64,000 nt of DNA from SXRF01 sp039808985 (GCA_039808985.1 JBDHUC010000003.1:30871-94870), one strand, 5' to 3'. Positions 1 to 8,121 are shown, numbered from the stretch's first letter. Numbers and translations: made by a program. The notes: generated from the sequence alone by a model not told the origin.

Positions 1-80
1 TTTACGTGACTACCATTTTGTGACTTCACAACAAAACCATTTCTTTCTAACACCTGTATAATATGTCGGGAACTAACCAT
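1..80 (-). CDS. hicA: HicA-family mRNA interferase toxin, N-terminal part (cut by window edge)
   Basis: Reading the minus strand from the ATG at 80-78 gives an open frame of 26 codons that runs off the window. It begins MVSSRHIIQVLERNGF and continues VVKSQNGSHV. This matches the start of the HicA fold: a short helix, the L-x-x-x-G-F/W element, and the G-S-H segment that carries the catalytic histidine of this double-stranded-RNA-binding-like ribonuclease family. The start lies 3 bases after the HicB stop codon, so the two genes are co-transcribed and probably translationally coupled. HicA cleaves mRNA when not bound by HicB. Only the first third is visible, so integrity cannot be judged. Confidence 0.75.
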   Translation of the reverse strand, partial: MVSSRHIIQVLERNGFVVKSQNGSHV

Positions 81-83
81 TTA

Positions 84-311
84 CTAGGCCTGAATATCCT
101 GCTCGGCAATCATCGCAAGTTCTACAGGAGTATAATTTATATCGCCAACACCATCTTCTTCAAAATACAACTCCAAAGCTTCTTTCATATTCTTTTGAGC
201 TTCGTCCAAAGTTTCGCCAAAAGTTGAAAGCTCAAAATTAAGGCATTTTGTAACGAAATATTTGCCTTCTTTGTATATTACGTATTTTACATTGTGCATT
301 TTCTGCCCCAT
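84..311 (-). CDS. hicB: HicB-family antitoxin (short, single-domain form)
   Basis: This 75-residue protein has the HicB partial RNase H-like fold: an N-terminal strand pair (VKYVIYKEGKYFVTKC), then T-F-G-E-T-L-D-E-A and an N-M-K-E-A-L-E-L-Y helix. It should neutralise the HicA toxin encoded immediately downstream. There is no C-terminal ribbon-helix-helix or HTH region, so it is the short form and may not bind DNA itself. The start is Met1 at 311 or Met5 at 299. The order is antitoxin first, toxin second, the reverse of the textbook hicA-hicB order, though HicB-first loci are known. It follows nuoF on the same strand after a 62-base gap. Confidence 0.8.
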   Translation of the reverse strand: MGQKMHNVKYVIYKEGKYFVTKCLNFELSTFGETLDEAQKNMKEALELYFEEDGVGDINYTPVELAMIAEQDIQA

Positions 312-373
312 AATTTTATATTACATAATTTTTACTATAACTTGCCGCCATTGCGAACATAGCGAAGCATTCA

Positions 374-1651
374 TCATGCAGCCCTCCGCGAAAATTCGGC
401 TATGCGGCGCTCGATCTCAGGACGGAAATGGCGGACCAGCCCCTGAACCGGCCAGGCAGCAGCATCACCCAGCGCGCAAATAGTATGGCCTTCAATGCGC
501 CCGGCAACATCCAGCATCTGGTCTATATCGGAAACCTGGGCACGCCCCTCGACCATGCGCTCCATCATCCGCCACAGCCAGCCGGTACCTTCCCGGCAGG
601 GTGTGCATTGCCCGCAGGATTCATGGGTATAAAACTTGGAAAGACGGGCTATCGCCCTTACCACATCGGTCGATTTATCCATAACAATAACTGCGGCTGT
701 GCCCAGCCCGGACCTTACAGCCTTCAAGCTGTCAAAATCCATAAGCACTGTATCGCATATCTCTTTTGGCAGCAGCGGAACAGAAGAACCGCCTGGAATT
801 ATGGCAAGAAGATTATCCCAGCCACCGCGCACGCCGCCAGCATGTTTTTCGATAAGGTCTTTTAGAGGGATTCCCATTTCCTCTTCCACGTTGCATGGCT
901 TGTTCACATGCCCGGAAATGCAGAATACCTTAGTTCCGACATTATTGGGGCGGCCAATACCAGCAAACCAGGCCGGGCTGCGCCTGAGTATCGTTGGCAC
1001 TACCGCTATAGATTCAACATTATTAACCGTGGTAGGGCAACCCCACAGCCCCATTGCCGCCGGGAAAGGCGGTTTCAGGCGCGGCTGGCCTTTTTTTCCT
1101 TCGAGCGATTCGATAAGCGCCATTTCCTCGCCGCAAATATACGCGCCCGCGCCACGATGCACGAACACGTCAATATCAACCCCGCTGCCACAGGCATTCT
1201 TACCTATAAGCCCGGCTTCGTAAGCCTCTGCTATCGCGTATTCCAGCCTGTCGGCCTCTTCGCGGAACTCGCCGCGCACATAAATGTAGGCGGCAACAGC
1301 GCGCATGGCAAAACAGGCTATCAGGCAACCTTCGATGAGCTTGTGCGGCTCGTGACGCATCATGTCGCGATCCTTACAGGTCCCCGGTTCGCCCTCATCG
1401 GCATTTACCACCAGATAGGACGGGCGGCCATCAGATTTTTTGGGCATGAACGACCATTTAACCCCGGTGGAAAAACCAGCGCCACCGCGCCCACGCAGGC
1501 CAGAAGCCTTTACTTCCTCAATTATCGCATCCTCGCCTTTGGCAAGTATAGACCTGGTATTGTCCCAATCGCCGCGCGCACGCGCTCCCGCAAGTTTCCA
1601 GTCATCGAAACCATAGAGGTTGGTAAAAATTCTGTCTTCCTGTTTAAGCAT
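374..1651 (-). CDS. nuoF: NADH-quinone oxidoreductase subunit F (complex I, NADH/FMN subunit)
   Basis: This is the peripheral-arm subunit that binds NADH and FMN and passes electrons to cluster N3. At 425 residues it has normal family length. Visible motifs are the glycine-rich GLRGRGGAGFSTG (51-63), EPGTCKDRD (88-95), GAGAYICGEEMALIESLEG (167-185, FMN/NADH pocket), and the N3 [4Fe-4S] ligands ESCGQCTPC (C346, C349, C352) plus C392. The ATG overlaps the nuoE stop codon by one base, so translation is probably coupled. nuoG does not follow: the next gene downstream is the HicBA pair. The remaining complex I genes (G to N) must therefore lie elsewhere in the genome. Confidence 0.97.
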   Translation of the reverse strand: MLKQEDRIFTNLYGFDDWKLAGARARGDWDNTRSILAKGEDAIIEEVKASGLRGRGGAGFSTGVKWSFMPKKSDGRPSYLVVNADEGEPGTCKDRDMMRHEPHKLIEGCLIACFAMRAVAAYIYVRGEFREEADRLEYAIAEAYEAGLIGKNACGSGVDIDVFVHRGAGAYICGEEMALIESLEGKKGQPRLKPPFPAAMGLWGCPTTVNNVESIAVVPTILRRSPAWFAGIGRPNNVGTKVFCISGHVNKPCNVEEEMGIPLKDLIEKHAGGVRGGWDNLLAIIPGGSSVPLLPKEICDTVLMDFDSLKAVRSGLGTAAVIVMDKSTDVVRAIARLSKFYTHESCGQCTPCREGTGWLWRMMERMVEGRAQVSDIDQMLDVAGRIEGHTICALGDAAAWPVQGLVRHFRPEIERRIAEFSRRAA

Positions 1652-2262
1652 TATGACCCCGCAGAATTATTTTTTGGTTCGCTGGATCTGCGCCCATTCT
1701 GTGGACCGGGCTTTGGTGTTTCACCCTTAGCCAGAGAATCTATAAGTTGGACAACTGACTCTGTGGATAAATCCTCGTAATAGCTAGCATCACCGCCAAA
1801 ACTTGTTGCCTGGCACATAGGCGCATTTACACATGCGCCAAGACATTCAACCTCGCGCAAGGTGAATTGTCCATCAGGAGTAGTTTCCCCTATCCCAATT
1901 CCCAGCCGCTTCTCGCAAGCCTCGACTATTTCCGAAGAGCCGCGTAACCAGCATGGGGTTGTGGTACAAATCTCAACAAGATGCCTGCCCACCGGCTCAA
2001 GATTATACATTGTATAAAAACTTGCCACCTCATAGACCCTGACCGGAGGCATGCCCAGCATTGCAGCAACGTAATCCATAGCCACCTTGGGAAGCCAGTT
2101 GTTATTCTGCTTCTGCGCCAGCGCCAGCAATGGCATTACAGCACTTTGCTGCCGCCCTTGCGGATATTTATTTGCTATGGCCTGCGCCTTTTCAAAATTA
2201 TCCTGCGTGAACTCAAAGCTTTGAGGCTCTATATCCGGTCTGTAATGGTATTTATTGCTCAT
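1651..2262 (-). CDS. nuoE: NADH-quinone oxidoreductase subunit E (24 kDa, [2Fe-2S])
   Basis: This is the thioredoxin-like subunit of the complex I NADH module that holds cluster N1a. The 203-residue protein shows the four [2Fe-2S] ligands in the expected C-x4-C and C-x3-C pairs: C99 and C104 (CTTTPC), C140 and C144 (CLGAC). The N-terminal helical part contains MPLLALAQKQNNNWLP and VYEVASFYTMYN, both typical of NuoE. The C-terminal 25 residues (KPGPQNGRRSSEPKNN) look like a disordered tail. It is followed by nuoF with a one-base overlap and preceded by a secreted-protein gene not normally part of complex I. Confidence 0.96.
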   Translation of the reverse strand: MSNKYHYRPDIEPQSFEFTQDNFEKAQAIANKYPQGRQQSAVMPLLALAQKQNNNWLPKVAMDYVAAMLGMPPVRVYEVASFYTMYNLEPVGRHLVEICTTTPCWLRGSSEIVEACEKRLGIGIGETTPDGQFTLREVECLGACVNAPMCQATSFGGDASYYEDLSTESVVQLIDSLAKGETPKPGPQNGRRSSEPKNNSAGS

Positions 2263-2273
2263 GATTTTATAAT

Positions 2274-2876
2274 TTATTCTGAATTGCCAGGAAGATTTAC
2301 CGGTGGTTGCTGTGATTCAAACTCAGGAAACATTTTCTGATAAACTTTTACCAGACGTCCACGAGCTGACTTTTTAGGTGGCATTAACAATAACTGCCCG
2401 ACAAGGAACGGGCCTGAGCTGGCAGCAACAACAAAGCAGGCCAGACTGTCAACCGCAACACGATCCTTATAAAAATACAGATTGCCACTCTGGTTTAAAG
2501 TATATTGCTGGGTGTTGCTTATCTGCGATAATGCCACCTTCTTTACTTCCGCTAAAGTTACAGCATGCAGTATGCTCTCATAATGCCCATAGCGGCTATC
2601 GGCATTAAATACATAAAACTGCAGGGGGTGATCTGTGTAATTTCTAATCTCACGGCCAGATGGCACCTCATATATCATAAGCAGCTTCCACATGCCAATC
2701 AGGTTTTCCTTGGTGCAGAATGTAGAAGGCGGAAGCTTGGGAAAAACATCAAGGCTGCTGGTTGGCTGGCGCTCTATAGTAACCTGCGGATCTGGCATCT
2801 GTGCATATGCCGGAAATACGGACAAAGCGGCAAAAACCACAGCCAATATAATTTTGTTCATATAATATTTTTTCAT
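2274..2876 (-). CDS. secreted hypothetical protein inside the nuo operon
   Basis: The product is about 200 residues and starts MKKYYMNKIILAVVFAALSV, a clear Sec signal peptide ending near FPAYAQ. I chose the ATG at 2876 because it overlaps the nuoD TGA as ATGA; the open frame continues upstream, but that part is antiparallel to nothing conserved and lacks a signal sequence. After the signal the protein has a proline-rich stretch, then a mixed alpha/beta region containing LIGMWKLLMIYEVPSGREI and LACFVVAASSGPFLVGQLLL, and a basic tail. I recognise no family. Sitting between nuoD and nuoE with tight coupling, it is co-expressed with complex I. A periplasmic role in assembly is possible but is inference only. 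Confidence 0.75.
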   Translation of the reverse strand: MKKYYMNKIILAVVFAALSVFPAYAQMPDPQVTIERQPTSSLDVFPKLPPSTFCTKENLIGMWKLLMIYEVPSGREIRNYTDHPLQFYVFNADSRYGHYESILHAVTLAEVKKVALSQISNTQQYTLNQSGNLYFYKDRVAVDSLACFVVAASSGPFLVGQLLLMPPKKSARGRLVKVYQKMFPEFESQQPPVNLPGNSE

Positions 2877-4054
2877 CGATCGATCTCGCCAAATACAATA
2901 TCCATAGTCCCTATGATTGCCACCACATCGGCAAGCATATGGCCCTTGCACATAAATTCAAGCGCCTGAAGATGAGAAAATCCCGGAGCCTTTATCTTGC
3001 AACGATACGGCTTATTAGTCCCGTCTGCAACCAAATATACGCCGAACTCACCCTTGGGCGCTTCCACCGCAACATATGTTTCGCCGTTTGGAACGTGATA
3101 GCCTTCGCTGTATAATTTAAAATGGCTAATCAGGGCTTCCATTGACTGCTTCATAAGGGCGCGTTTCGGCGGAGAAATTTTTGGATCGCCGGTTACAACC
3201 GGACCTTGCGGCATTTTCTCCACGCACTGCTTTATAATCCTAAGCGACTGGCGCATCTCTTCCATACGGACCAGATAACGGTCATAGCAATCGCCATTCT
3301 TGCCGATGGGAATATCAAACTCCATCCTGTCATAAACTTCATAAGGCTGGGACTTGCGCAAATCCCACGCAACACCAGACCCACGGAGCATCACCCCGGA
3401 AAAACCCCAGTCAAACGCATCTTTGGCCGACACGACACCTATATCAACAAGGCGTTGCTTAAATATGCGGTTCTCGGTCAGGAGATCGTCCACATCGTCA
3501 ATATATTGCACGAAATTTTCGCAGAATTTAAGAATATCATCCAGAAGCCCATCAGGAATATCCTGATGTACGCCGCCAGGACGGATATAGGCCGAATGGA
3601 AACGCGCACCCGACGCCCGTTCATAAAACTCAAGGACCTTTTCACGCTCTTCGAACAACCATAAAAGCGGTGTCATTGCCCCAACATCAAGAGCTTGCGT
3701 AGTAATGTTAAGAATATGGTTTAAGACACGGGTAAGCTCACAGAACATAACGCGGATATATTTGGCGCGCTCAGGAACTTCGCAGCCAAGAAGCTTTTCC
3801 ACAGCCAGGGAATAGCAATGCTCCTGCGCCATAGGCGACACATAATCGAGCCGGTCAAAATAAGGAAGCGCCTGCAAATAGGTTTTATGCTCGATAAGCT
3901 TTTCGGTGCCGCGGTGCAGAAGGCCGATATGCGGGTCGGCGCGCTCTATAACCTCTCCATCCATTTCCAGGACAAGGCGCAGAACCCCATGCGCGGCTGG
4001 ATGCTGCGGCCCGAAATTTATGGTTATATTCTTTTTATCTGTTGTTTTGGTCAT
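2873..4054 (-). CDS. nuoD: NADH-quinone oxidoreductase subunit D (49 kDa)
   Basis: This is the quinone-site subunit of complex I. The 393-residue length is normal for a free-standing NuoD. Visible signatures are NFGPQHPAAHGVLRLVLEMDGE near the N-terminus (the HPAAHG loop lines the quinone pocket), HIGLLHRGTEKLIEHKTY, FDRLDYVSPMAQEHCY, and the C-terminal KIKAPGFSHLQALEFMCKG followed by IIGTMDIVFGEIDR. The protein ends on the canonical D-R. Its stop codon overlaps the next gene by 4 bases. Upstream is a 120-base spacer containing short inverted repeats, then a GNAT gene that separates it from nuoC. Confidence 0.97.
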   Translation of the reverse strand: MTKTTDKKNITINFGPQHPAAHGVLRLVLEMDGEVIERADPHIGLLHRGTEKLIEHKTYLQALPYFDRLDYVSPMAQEHCYSLAVEKLLGCEVPERAKYIRVMFCELTRVLNHILNITTQALDVGAMTPLLWLFEEREKVLEFYERASGARFHSAYIRPGGVHQDIPDGLLDDILKFCENFVQYIDDVDDLLTENRIFKQRLVDIGVVSAKDAFDWGFSGVMLRGSGVAWDLRKSQPYEVYDRMEFDIPIGKNGDCYDRYLVRMEEMRQSLRIIKQCVEKMPQGPVVTGDPKISPPKRALMKQSMEALISHFKLYSEGYHVPNGETYVAVEAPKGEFGVYLVADGTNKPYRCKIKAPGFSHLQALEFMCKGHMLADVVAIIGTMDIVFGEIDR

Positions 4055-4057
4055 AGA

Positions 4058-4148
4058 GGTTCTAGGTACTTGGTTCTAGGTGCTAGTATACAAATCGCAT
4101 ATTTCCTATTTTATTCATAACTGTCAATGTTTTTAGTAAACTAGAACC
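4058..4148. repeat. short direct and inverted repeats in the nuoD upstream spacer
   Basis: The 10-mer GGTTCTAGGT occurs twice in tandem (4058-4067 and 4072-4081). An inverted copy of its core, CTAGAACC, lies at 4141-4148. The arms could form a stem around an AT-rich loop. No T-run follows, so I do not call it a terminator. It may be a decayed dispersed repeat. Confidence 0.5.
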
Positions 4149-4174
4149 TAGTAGCAAGCCCATAGCAGCTACTA

Positions 4175-4726
4175 TTACAAAAACTGATGCATCACATATA
4201 CATCAACCAGCCCTTTATCGGCATGGTCGAAACCTTTGGGCAAAGTGCCGACTATCTTAAAGCCCAAAGACTGCCACAGATCCACAGCAACTTTATTAAC
4301 GCTCACCACAAAATTAAACTGCATAGCCAGATAACCCTGCTTTTTTGCGTATTTAAGCGCCATCTTTCCCATCTCCCTTGCTATACCCATCCTGCGGAAA
4401 TCAGGATGGACGATGAAGGAGGCGTTAGCAACATGATGTGCCCTTCCGGTGCGGTGAGGCCTGACTGCGGCAACACCTGCAACCTTGCCGTCAATATCAG
4501 CAACCATGCAATATGTCCCGGGCGCTGATATCCAGTAAGCAAGCGAGCGCTCAGGCGTCATCTCGGCAAGAGTATAGGAATAAGTCCTTCCCTCAGTCAG
4601 GACTTTGCAGAATATATCATATATCTCCTCAAAATCCTCAAGCCGGGCAGGCCTTACGTGGAAAGGTCTATGAGTGGCAAGTGATGAGCGACGAGTTTTA
4701 GAAGATTTTTTTTTCGGTTTAGCCAT
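4175..4726 (-). CDS. GNAT-family N-acetyltransferase inside the nuo operon
   Basis: The 183-residue protein has a basic N-terminal leader (KPKKKSSKTRRSS) followed by one complete GNAT domain from about residue 23. Motif A is visible as FIVHPDFRRMGIAREMGKMA (R-R-x-G-x-A pyrophosphate loop for acetyl-CoA), with the following strand MQFNFVVSVNKVAVDLWQSL and the typical ending GFKIVGTLPKGF. Such enzymes transfer acetyl groups to small molecules or protein N-termini; no substrate can be deduced. It lies between nuoC and nuoD on the same strand, with 65- and 120-base spacers, so it is less tightly coupled than the other two intruders in this operon. Confidence 0.85.
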   Translation of the reverse strand: MAKPKKKSSKTRRSSLATHRPFHVRPARLEDFEEIYDIFCKVLTEGRTYSYTLAEMTPERSLAYWISAPGTYCMVADIDGKVAGVAAVRPHRTGRAHHVANASFIVHPDFRRMGIAREMGKMALKYAKKQGYLAMQFNFVVSVNKVAVDLWQSLGFKIVGTLPKGFDHADKGLVDVYVMHQFL

Positions 4727-4791
4727 GCATGTATCTTTTATCTATGCTTCCACTCATCAACTCTATACTCAATACCCAACACCCTAAACCC

Positions 4792-5364
4792 CTATTTCCC
4801 GGCCTTTTCATCCCCTGGAAGAACATGCTCCATGCCTTCCCACGGGCTTAAATAATCAAAACTGCGATATGCCTGATTGAGCTTAACCGGCTCGTACACC
4901 ACCCTCTTCTGCTCGCTGTCATAGCGCAGCTCTACATAACCGGTGAGAGGAAAATCCTTGCGCTGCGGATGACCTTCAAAACCATAATCGGTCAGGATGC
5001 GCCGCAGGTCGGGATTATCGGAAAATAATATGCCATACATATCCCACGCCTCACGCTCGAACCAGCCAGCCGACGAATAAAGCGCAACCACAGAAGGCAC
5101 CGGGGTTTTTTCGTCAGTTGCAACGCGCACACGCAGGCGAATATTTTTCTTAAGATTAAGCAGCATATACACAACTTCAAAACGTTGCGGCCTTTCTGGA
5201 TAATCAACACCGGCAATCTCAACCAACTGGACAAAACCGCATTCATCACGCAGGGTATCCATTAAGGAAATAAGGTTAGCAATTCCTACTGTAACCACCT
5301 CCTGTCCGGATATGGTTTCTTCGCTCGCAGAAAATTTTTCTAAAAAGCCTGGTTCAAACATCAT
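4792..5364 (-). CDS. nuoC: NADH-quinone oxidoreductase subunit C (30 kDa)
   Basis: This is the connecting subunit of the complex I peripheral arm. The 190-residue protein carries the hallmark block SSAGWFEREAWDMYGILF followed by DLRRILTDYGFEGHPQRKDF, which is diagnostic for NuoC. It is a stand-alone protein, not the fused NuoCD of enterics. Two adjacent ATG codons (5364 and 5361) are possible starts. The first overlaps the stop of the upstream phosphatase gene by 4 bases (ATGA). A GNAT gene follows instead of nuoD. Confidence 0.96.
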   Translation of the reverse strand: MMFEPGFLEKFSASEETISGQEVVTVGIANLISLMDTLRDECGFVQLVEIAGVDYPERPQRFEVVYMLLNLKKNIRLRVRVATDEKTPVPSVVALYSSAGWFEREAWDMYGILFSDNPDLRRILTDYGFEGHPQRKDFPLTGYVELRYDSEQKRVVYEPVKLNQAYRSFDYLSPWEGMEHVLPGDEKAGK

Positions 5365-6038
5365 AAGCTGCTTCCTAATAATTTATCGCCAAAAACACGG
5401 CGATGGATTTTTTTATTTTCGCCAAGAGTAATGACATTTACATTACCCGGCTGGCCTTTTATCCTTGCTGAGATAAATTCATACAAAGTGCAATTAGTAA
5501 TATATTCCTGCGTTTTATCCACAAAAATTTCACCCAGCACATTCTCGACAACCCGGCGGATATTACCGCCATGGCTTATAAACAAAGGCACACCGGAAGC
5601 GCCTCCCAGATTCCTTATAACCGCCTGCAAGGTGCGCATTGCCACATCCTGCTTGCTTTCCTCCCCCTCAATGGCAACGCCATTTTTTTTAAGCTCATTA
5701 CGGTCTTTATCGCTCATGCCTTCTGCTGTGCCGTAAGCCCGTTCGTTAAGCCCACTATCAACGCCAACCGGCAGGCATTCAAGGGTTTTGCAACCGCAGA
5801 TTATAGCCGCAGTATCTTTGGCACGCTGCATTTCGCTGGTGACTATCCTGTTTATTACCGGGTCTTTATCCGGATCGAGCCGACACAATATTTCCCGGAC
5901 TGCCAAGGCCTGTTTTTTACCGGTTTCAGTCAATTTAGTTGAGCTTCCGCTACCGCTTACCAGCTTGTTCACATTATCTTCTGTCTGGGCATGGCGCAGC
6001 ATATAAAAATCCTTTCCCAGCGGCAATTCAATGCTCAC
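5361..6038 (-). CDS. histidine phosphatase (phosphoglycerate mutase-like) inside the nuo operon
   Basis: The 225-residue protein belongs to the histidine phosphatase superfamily. The phospho-accepting histidine sits in FYMLRHAQTEDN (H16) near the N-terminus, and the second catalytic histidine is in the FISHGGNIRR block. Between them is VTSEMQRAKDTAAII, the arginine-bearing segment of the pocket, and GLNERAYGTAEGM, typical of cofactor-dependent mutase relatives. The substrate is unknown. The start is GTG at 6038, overlapping the nuoB stop (GTGA), and the stop overlaps the nuoC start, so it is translationally wedged between two complex I genes. That is a strong sign of regulated co-expression, but a functional link to complex I is only inference. 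Confidence 0.9.
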   Translation of the reverse strand: MSIELPLGKDFYMLRHAQTEDNVNKLVSGSGSSTKLTETGKKQALAVREILCRLDPDKDPVINRIVTSEMQRAKDTAAIICGCKTLECLPVGVDSGLNERAYGTAEGMSDKDRNELKKNGVAIEGEESKQDVAMRTLQAVIRNLGGASGVPLFISHGGNIRRVVENVLGEIFVDKTQEYITNCTLYEFISARIKGQPGNVNVITLGENKKIHRRVFGDKLLGSSL

Positions 6039-6577
6039 CTTATTATACTCCCGGTGCGCCGGATCTTTTTCTGGAGCTGCAATATACCATACATCAGAGC
6101 TTCAGCAGTCGGCGGACAGCCGGGAACATAGACATCAACCGGCACTATGCGGTCGCAGCCGCGCACTACCGAATAAGAATAATGGTAATAGCCGCCGCCA
6201 TTGGCGCAACTGCCCATCGAGATAACATAGCGCGGCTCAGCCATCTGGTCATACACCTTACGAAGCGCCGGAGCCATCTTGTTGCACAATGTACCGGCAA
6301 CTATCATGACGTCCGCCTGCCTTGGGCTTGGGCGGAACACAACCCCAAGATGATCCATATCATAACGCGAAGCAGCAGCCTGCATCATCTCCACCGCGCA
6401 GCAGGCAAGGCCAAAAGTCATTGGCCACAGGCTTCCGGCCCTCGCCCAGTTGGCAAGCTTGTCGAAATTGGTGACGACAAACCCCTTATCGTTATACTCC
6501 TCCATGACATTGTTAAGCAGGTCATCCTGCGAAACCGGACTTTGAGTGCTGATTGCCGAGTTTTGACTTATTCCCAT
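6035..6577 (-). CDS. nuoB: NADH-quinone oxidoreductase subunit B (PSST, cluster N2)
   Basis: This subunit holds the terminal [4Fe-4S] cluster N2 that reduces quinone. From the start at 6577 the ligands are the tandem C59-C60 (GLACCAVEMM), C124 (SMGSCANGGG) and C154 (VPGCPPTAEA). These and GTLCNKMAPALRKVYDQM are fully canonical. I chose the second ATG (6577, protein starting MGISQNSA) because it leaves only a 10-base overlap with nuoA. The first ATG at 6598 adds seven residues (MEKRRIR) and a 31-base overlap, and cannot be excluded. The stop overlaps the GTG of the histidine phosphatase. Confidence 0.96.
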   Translation of the reverse strand: MGISQNSAISTQSPVSQDDLLNNVMEEYNDKGFVVTNFDKLANWARAGSLWPMTFGLACCAVEMMQAAASRYDMDHLGVVFRPSPRQADVMIVAGTLCNKMAPALRKVYDQMAEPRYVISMGSCANGGGYYHYSYSVVRGCDRIVPVDVYVPGCPPTAEALMYGILQLQKKIRRTGSIIR

Positions 6578-6933
6578 TCTAATGCGCCTTTTTTCCATTC
6601 ATAAATAAACCCAATGGTAAGCACGGCAAGGAATACCATCATCGACCAGAAGCCAGCCACCCCGACAAGCTTAAGTGAAATCGCCCAGGGGAAAAGAAAT
6701 GCCACCTCCAAGTCAAAGATAATAAATAATATCGCTACAAGATAAAAGCGCACATCGAACTTGCCGCGCGCATCGCCAAACGACTCAAACCCGCACTCAT
6801 AGGGCGACACTTTCTCCACATCAGGCTTCTGCCTGCCTATTATCATAGGCGCGAAAATCATTATAAGAGAAAGCCCCACGGCGATGGCTATAAATATCAG
6901 AATAGGGAAATACTGTTCAACGACCTGATCCAT
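6568..6933 (-). CDS. nuoA: NADH-quinone oxidoreductase subunit A
   Basis: This is a small membrane subunit of complex I, 121 residues with three hydrophobic segments (about 9-30, 63-83 and 90-110). The conserved loop VSPYECGFESFGDARGKFDVRF between the first two includes the redox-sensitive C-G-F element near the quinone site. RFYLVAILFIIFDLEVAFLFPWA is the family signature. It is the first gene of the minus-strand nuo operon, so the promoter should lie in the 107-base divergent spacer shared with queG. Confidence 0.96.
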   Translation of the reverse strand: MDQVVEQYFPILIFIAIAVGLSLIMIFAPMIIGRQKPDVEKVSPYECGFESFGDARGKFDVRFYLVAILFIIFDLEVAFLFPWAISLKLVGVAGFWSMMVFLAVLTIGFIYEWKKGALEWE

Positions 6934-6975
6934 ATTATTCTATCTTTGCTGGTATAACTGAATTATGTTACTTGG

Positions 6976-6991
6976 ACTGTTTATAAACAGT
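6976..6991. promoter_or_regulatory. perfect 16-base palindrome in the nuoA / queG divergent spacer
   Basis: ACTGTTTATAAACAGT is a perfect inverted repeat located between the start of the nuo operon and queG. Its position is 43 bases upstream of the nuoA start and 50 bases upstream of queG, as expected for an operator of a dimeric regulator serving one or both promoters. It is followed by a T-run on the plus strand, so a bidirectional hairpin is the alternative. No regulator can be named. Confidence 0.45.
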
Positions 6992-7040
6992 TTTTTGGCT
7001 ATTACAATTTGTTTTTGGTAAAGTTTTGGGTTAGGCAGGC

Positions 7041-8093
7041 GTGGATTATAACATTAAAGAGAATATATGCAACAAAGCGCTGGAAACAGGGTTTGACGCA
7101 GTTGGCTTCTGTAGCGCCGGACTTCCTGCCATGGCCGGTGAAAATTTAAGCAAATTCCTAAGCAGGAATTATCATGGCGAGATGGGATGGCTTATGGAAA
7201 AAGCCCAGTGGCGCTCATCTCCTGGCAGTTTATGGCCGGAGGCGAAATCGGTTATAATGCTTGGGCATAATTACGCGCCGGGCTACAACCCCATGGACAG
7301 GCTCGCGCAAAAAAACATTGGGAATATTTCCTGCTACGCGCAGAATGAAGACTACCACGATATAATAAAGAAAAAACTCAAACAGGTCGCAAGCTGGCTG
7401 GCGGTACAATATAAATGCGAGGTAAAGGTTTTTGTAGATACCGCCCCGGTGATGGAAAAGCCACTGGCACAGCAGGCAGGGATGGGATGGCAGGGCAAGC
7501 ATACCTGCCTGGTAAGCCGCGAGTTCGGCTCGTGGCTGTTCCTGGGCGCGATATTTACCACACTGGAGATAGAGCCGGATGAGCCAATAGCCGATAGCTG
7601 CGGCAGTTGCAGCAAATGCATAGATATATGCCCAACAAACGCTTTTGATGGGGAAAGAAAAATTGATGCGCGCAAATGCATTTCCTATCTCACTATTGAA
7701 AGCAAAGAGCAGATACCCCTGGAATTCCGCAAAGCCATAGGAAACCGCATATATGGCTGTGACGATTGCCTTGCCGTCTGCCCGTGGAATAAATTTGCCA
7801 AGTCCGCGCACGAAAGCGCATATCACCCGCGCGAATCCATAAAGTCACCGTTGCTGGCGGATTTAGCGGCGCTTGACGATGCAGAATTTCGTAACATGTT
7901 CCGCAAATCACCAGTTAAGCGTATCGGGCGCGAGCGCTTCATACGCAATGTGCTGGTTGCCATAGGCAATAGCGGAGATACATCCCTTTTGCCAGTTGCA
8001 CAAAAATTAGGAATTGATGAAGCGCCACTGGTTTCGGAAATGGCGAGATGGGCTGTTGCAGAGTTGATGGACAAAACTCAAAAACAATGTTAG
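7041..8093 (+). CDS. queG: epoxyqueuosine reductase QueG
   Basis: QueG performs the last step of queuosine synthesis in tRNA: cobalamin-dependent reduction of epoxyqueuosine. The 350-residue protein begins at a GTG codon. It shows the DUF1730-type N-terminal domain, the FVDTAPVMEKPLAQQAGMGW block (about 131-150) with the catalytic aspartate, and two ferredoxin-like [4Fe-4S] motifs: CGSCSKCIDICP (about 187-198) and CDDCLAVCPWN (about 243-253). A short HEAT-like C-terminal region follows. It is divergent from nuoA and only 28 bases upstream of grxC, so these two probably form one transcript. Confidence 0.95.
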   Translation: MDYNIKENICNKALETGFDAVGFCSAGLPAMAGENLSKFLSRNYHGEMGWLMEKAQWRSSPGSLWPEAKSVIMLGHNYAPGYNPMDRLAQKNIGNISCYAQNEDYHDIIKKKLKQVASWLAVQYKCEVKVFVDTAPVMEKPLAQQAGMGWQGKHTCLVSREFGSWLFLGAIFTTLEIEPDEPIADSCGSCSKCIDICPTNAFDGERKIDARKCISYLTIESKEQIPLEFRKAIGNRIYGCDDCLAVCPWNKFAKSAHESAYHPRESIKSPLLADLAALDDAEFRNMFRKSPVKRIGRERFIRNVLVAIGNSGDTSLLPVAQKLGIDEAPLVSEMARWAVAELMDKTQKQC

Positions 8094-8121
8094 GTTCTGC
8101 CTAAAAATATAGAGGTGATTT

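Noticed and set aside
2876..2951. Upstream extension of the secreted-protein gene to an ATG at 2951
   Set aside because: The added 25 residues (cysteine-rich) lie inside nuoD and would bury the signal peptide; the ATGA overlap start is better.
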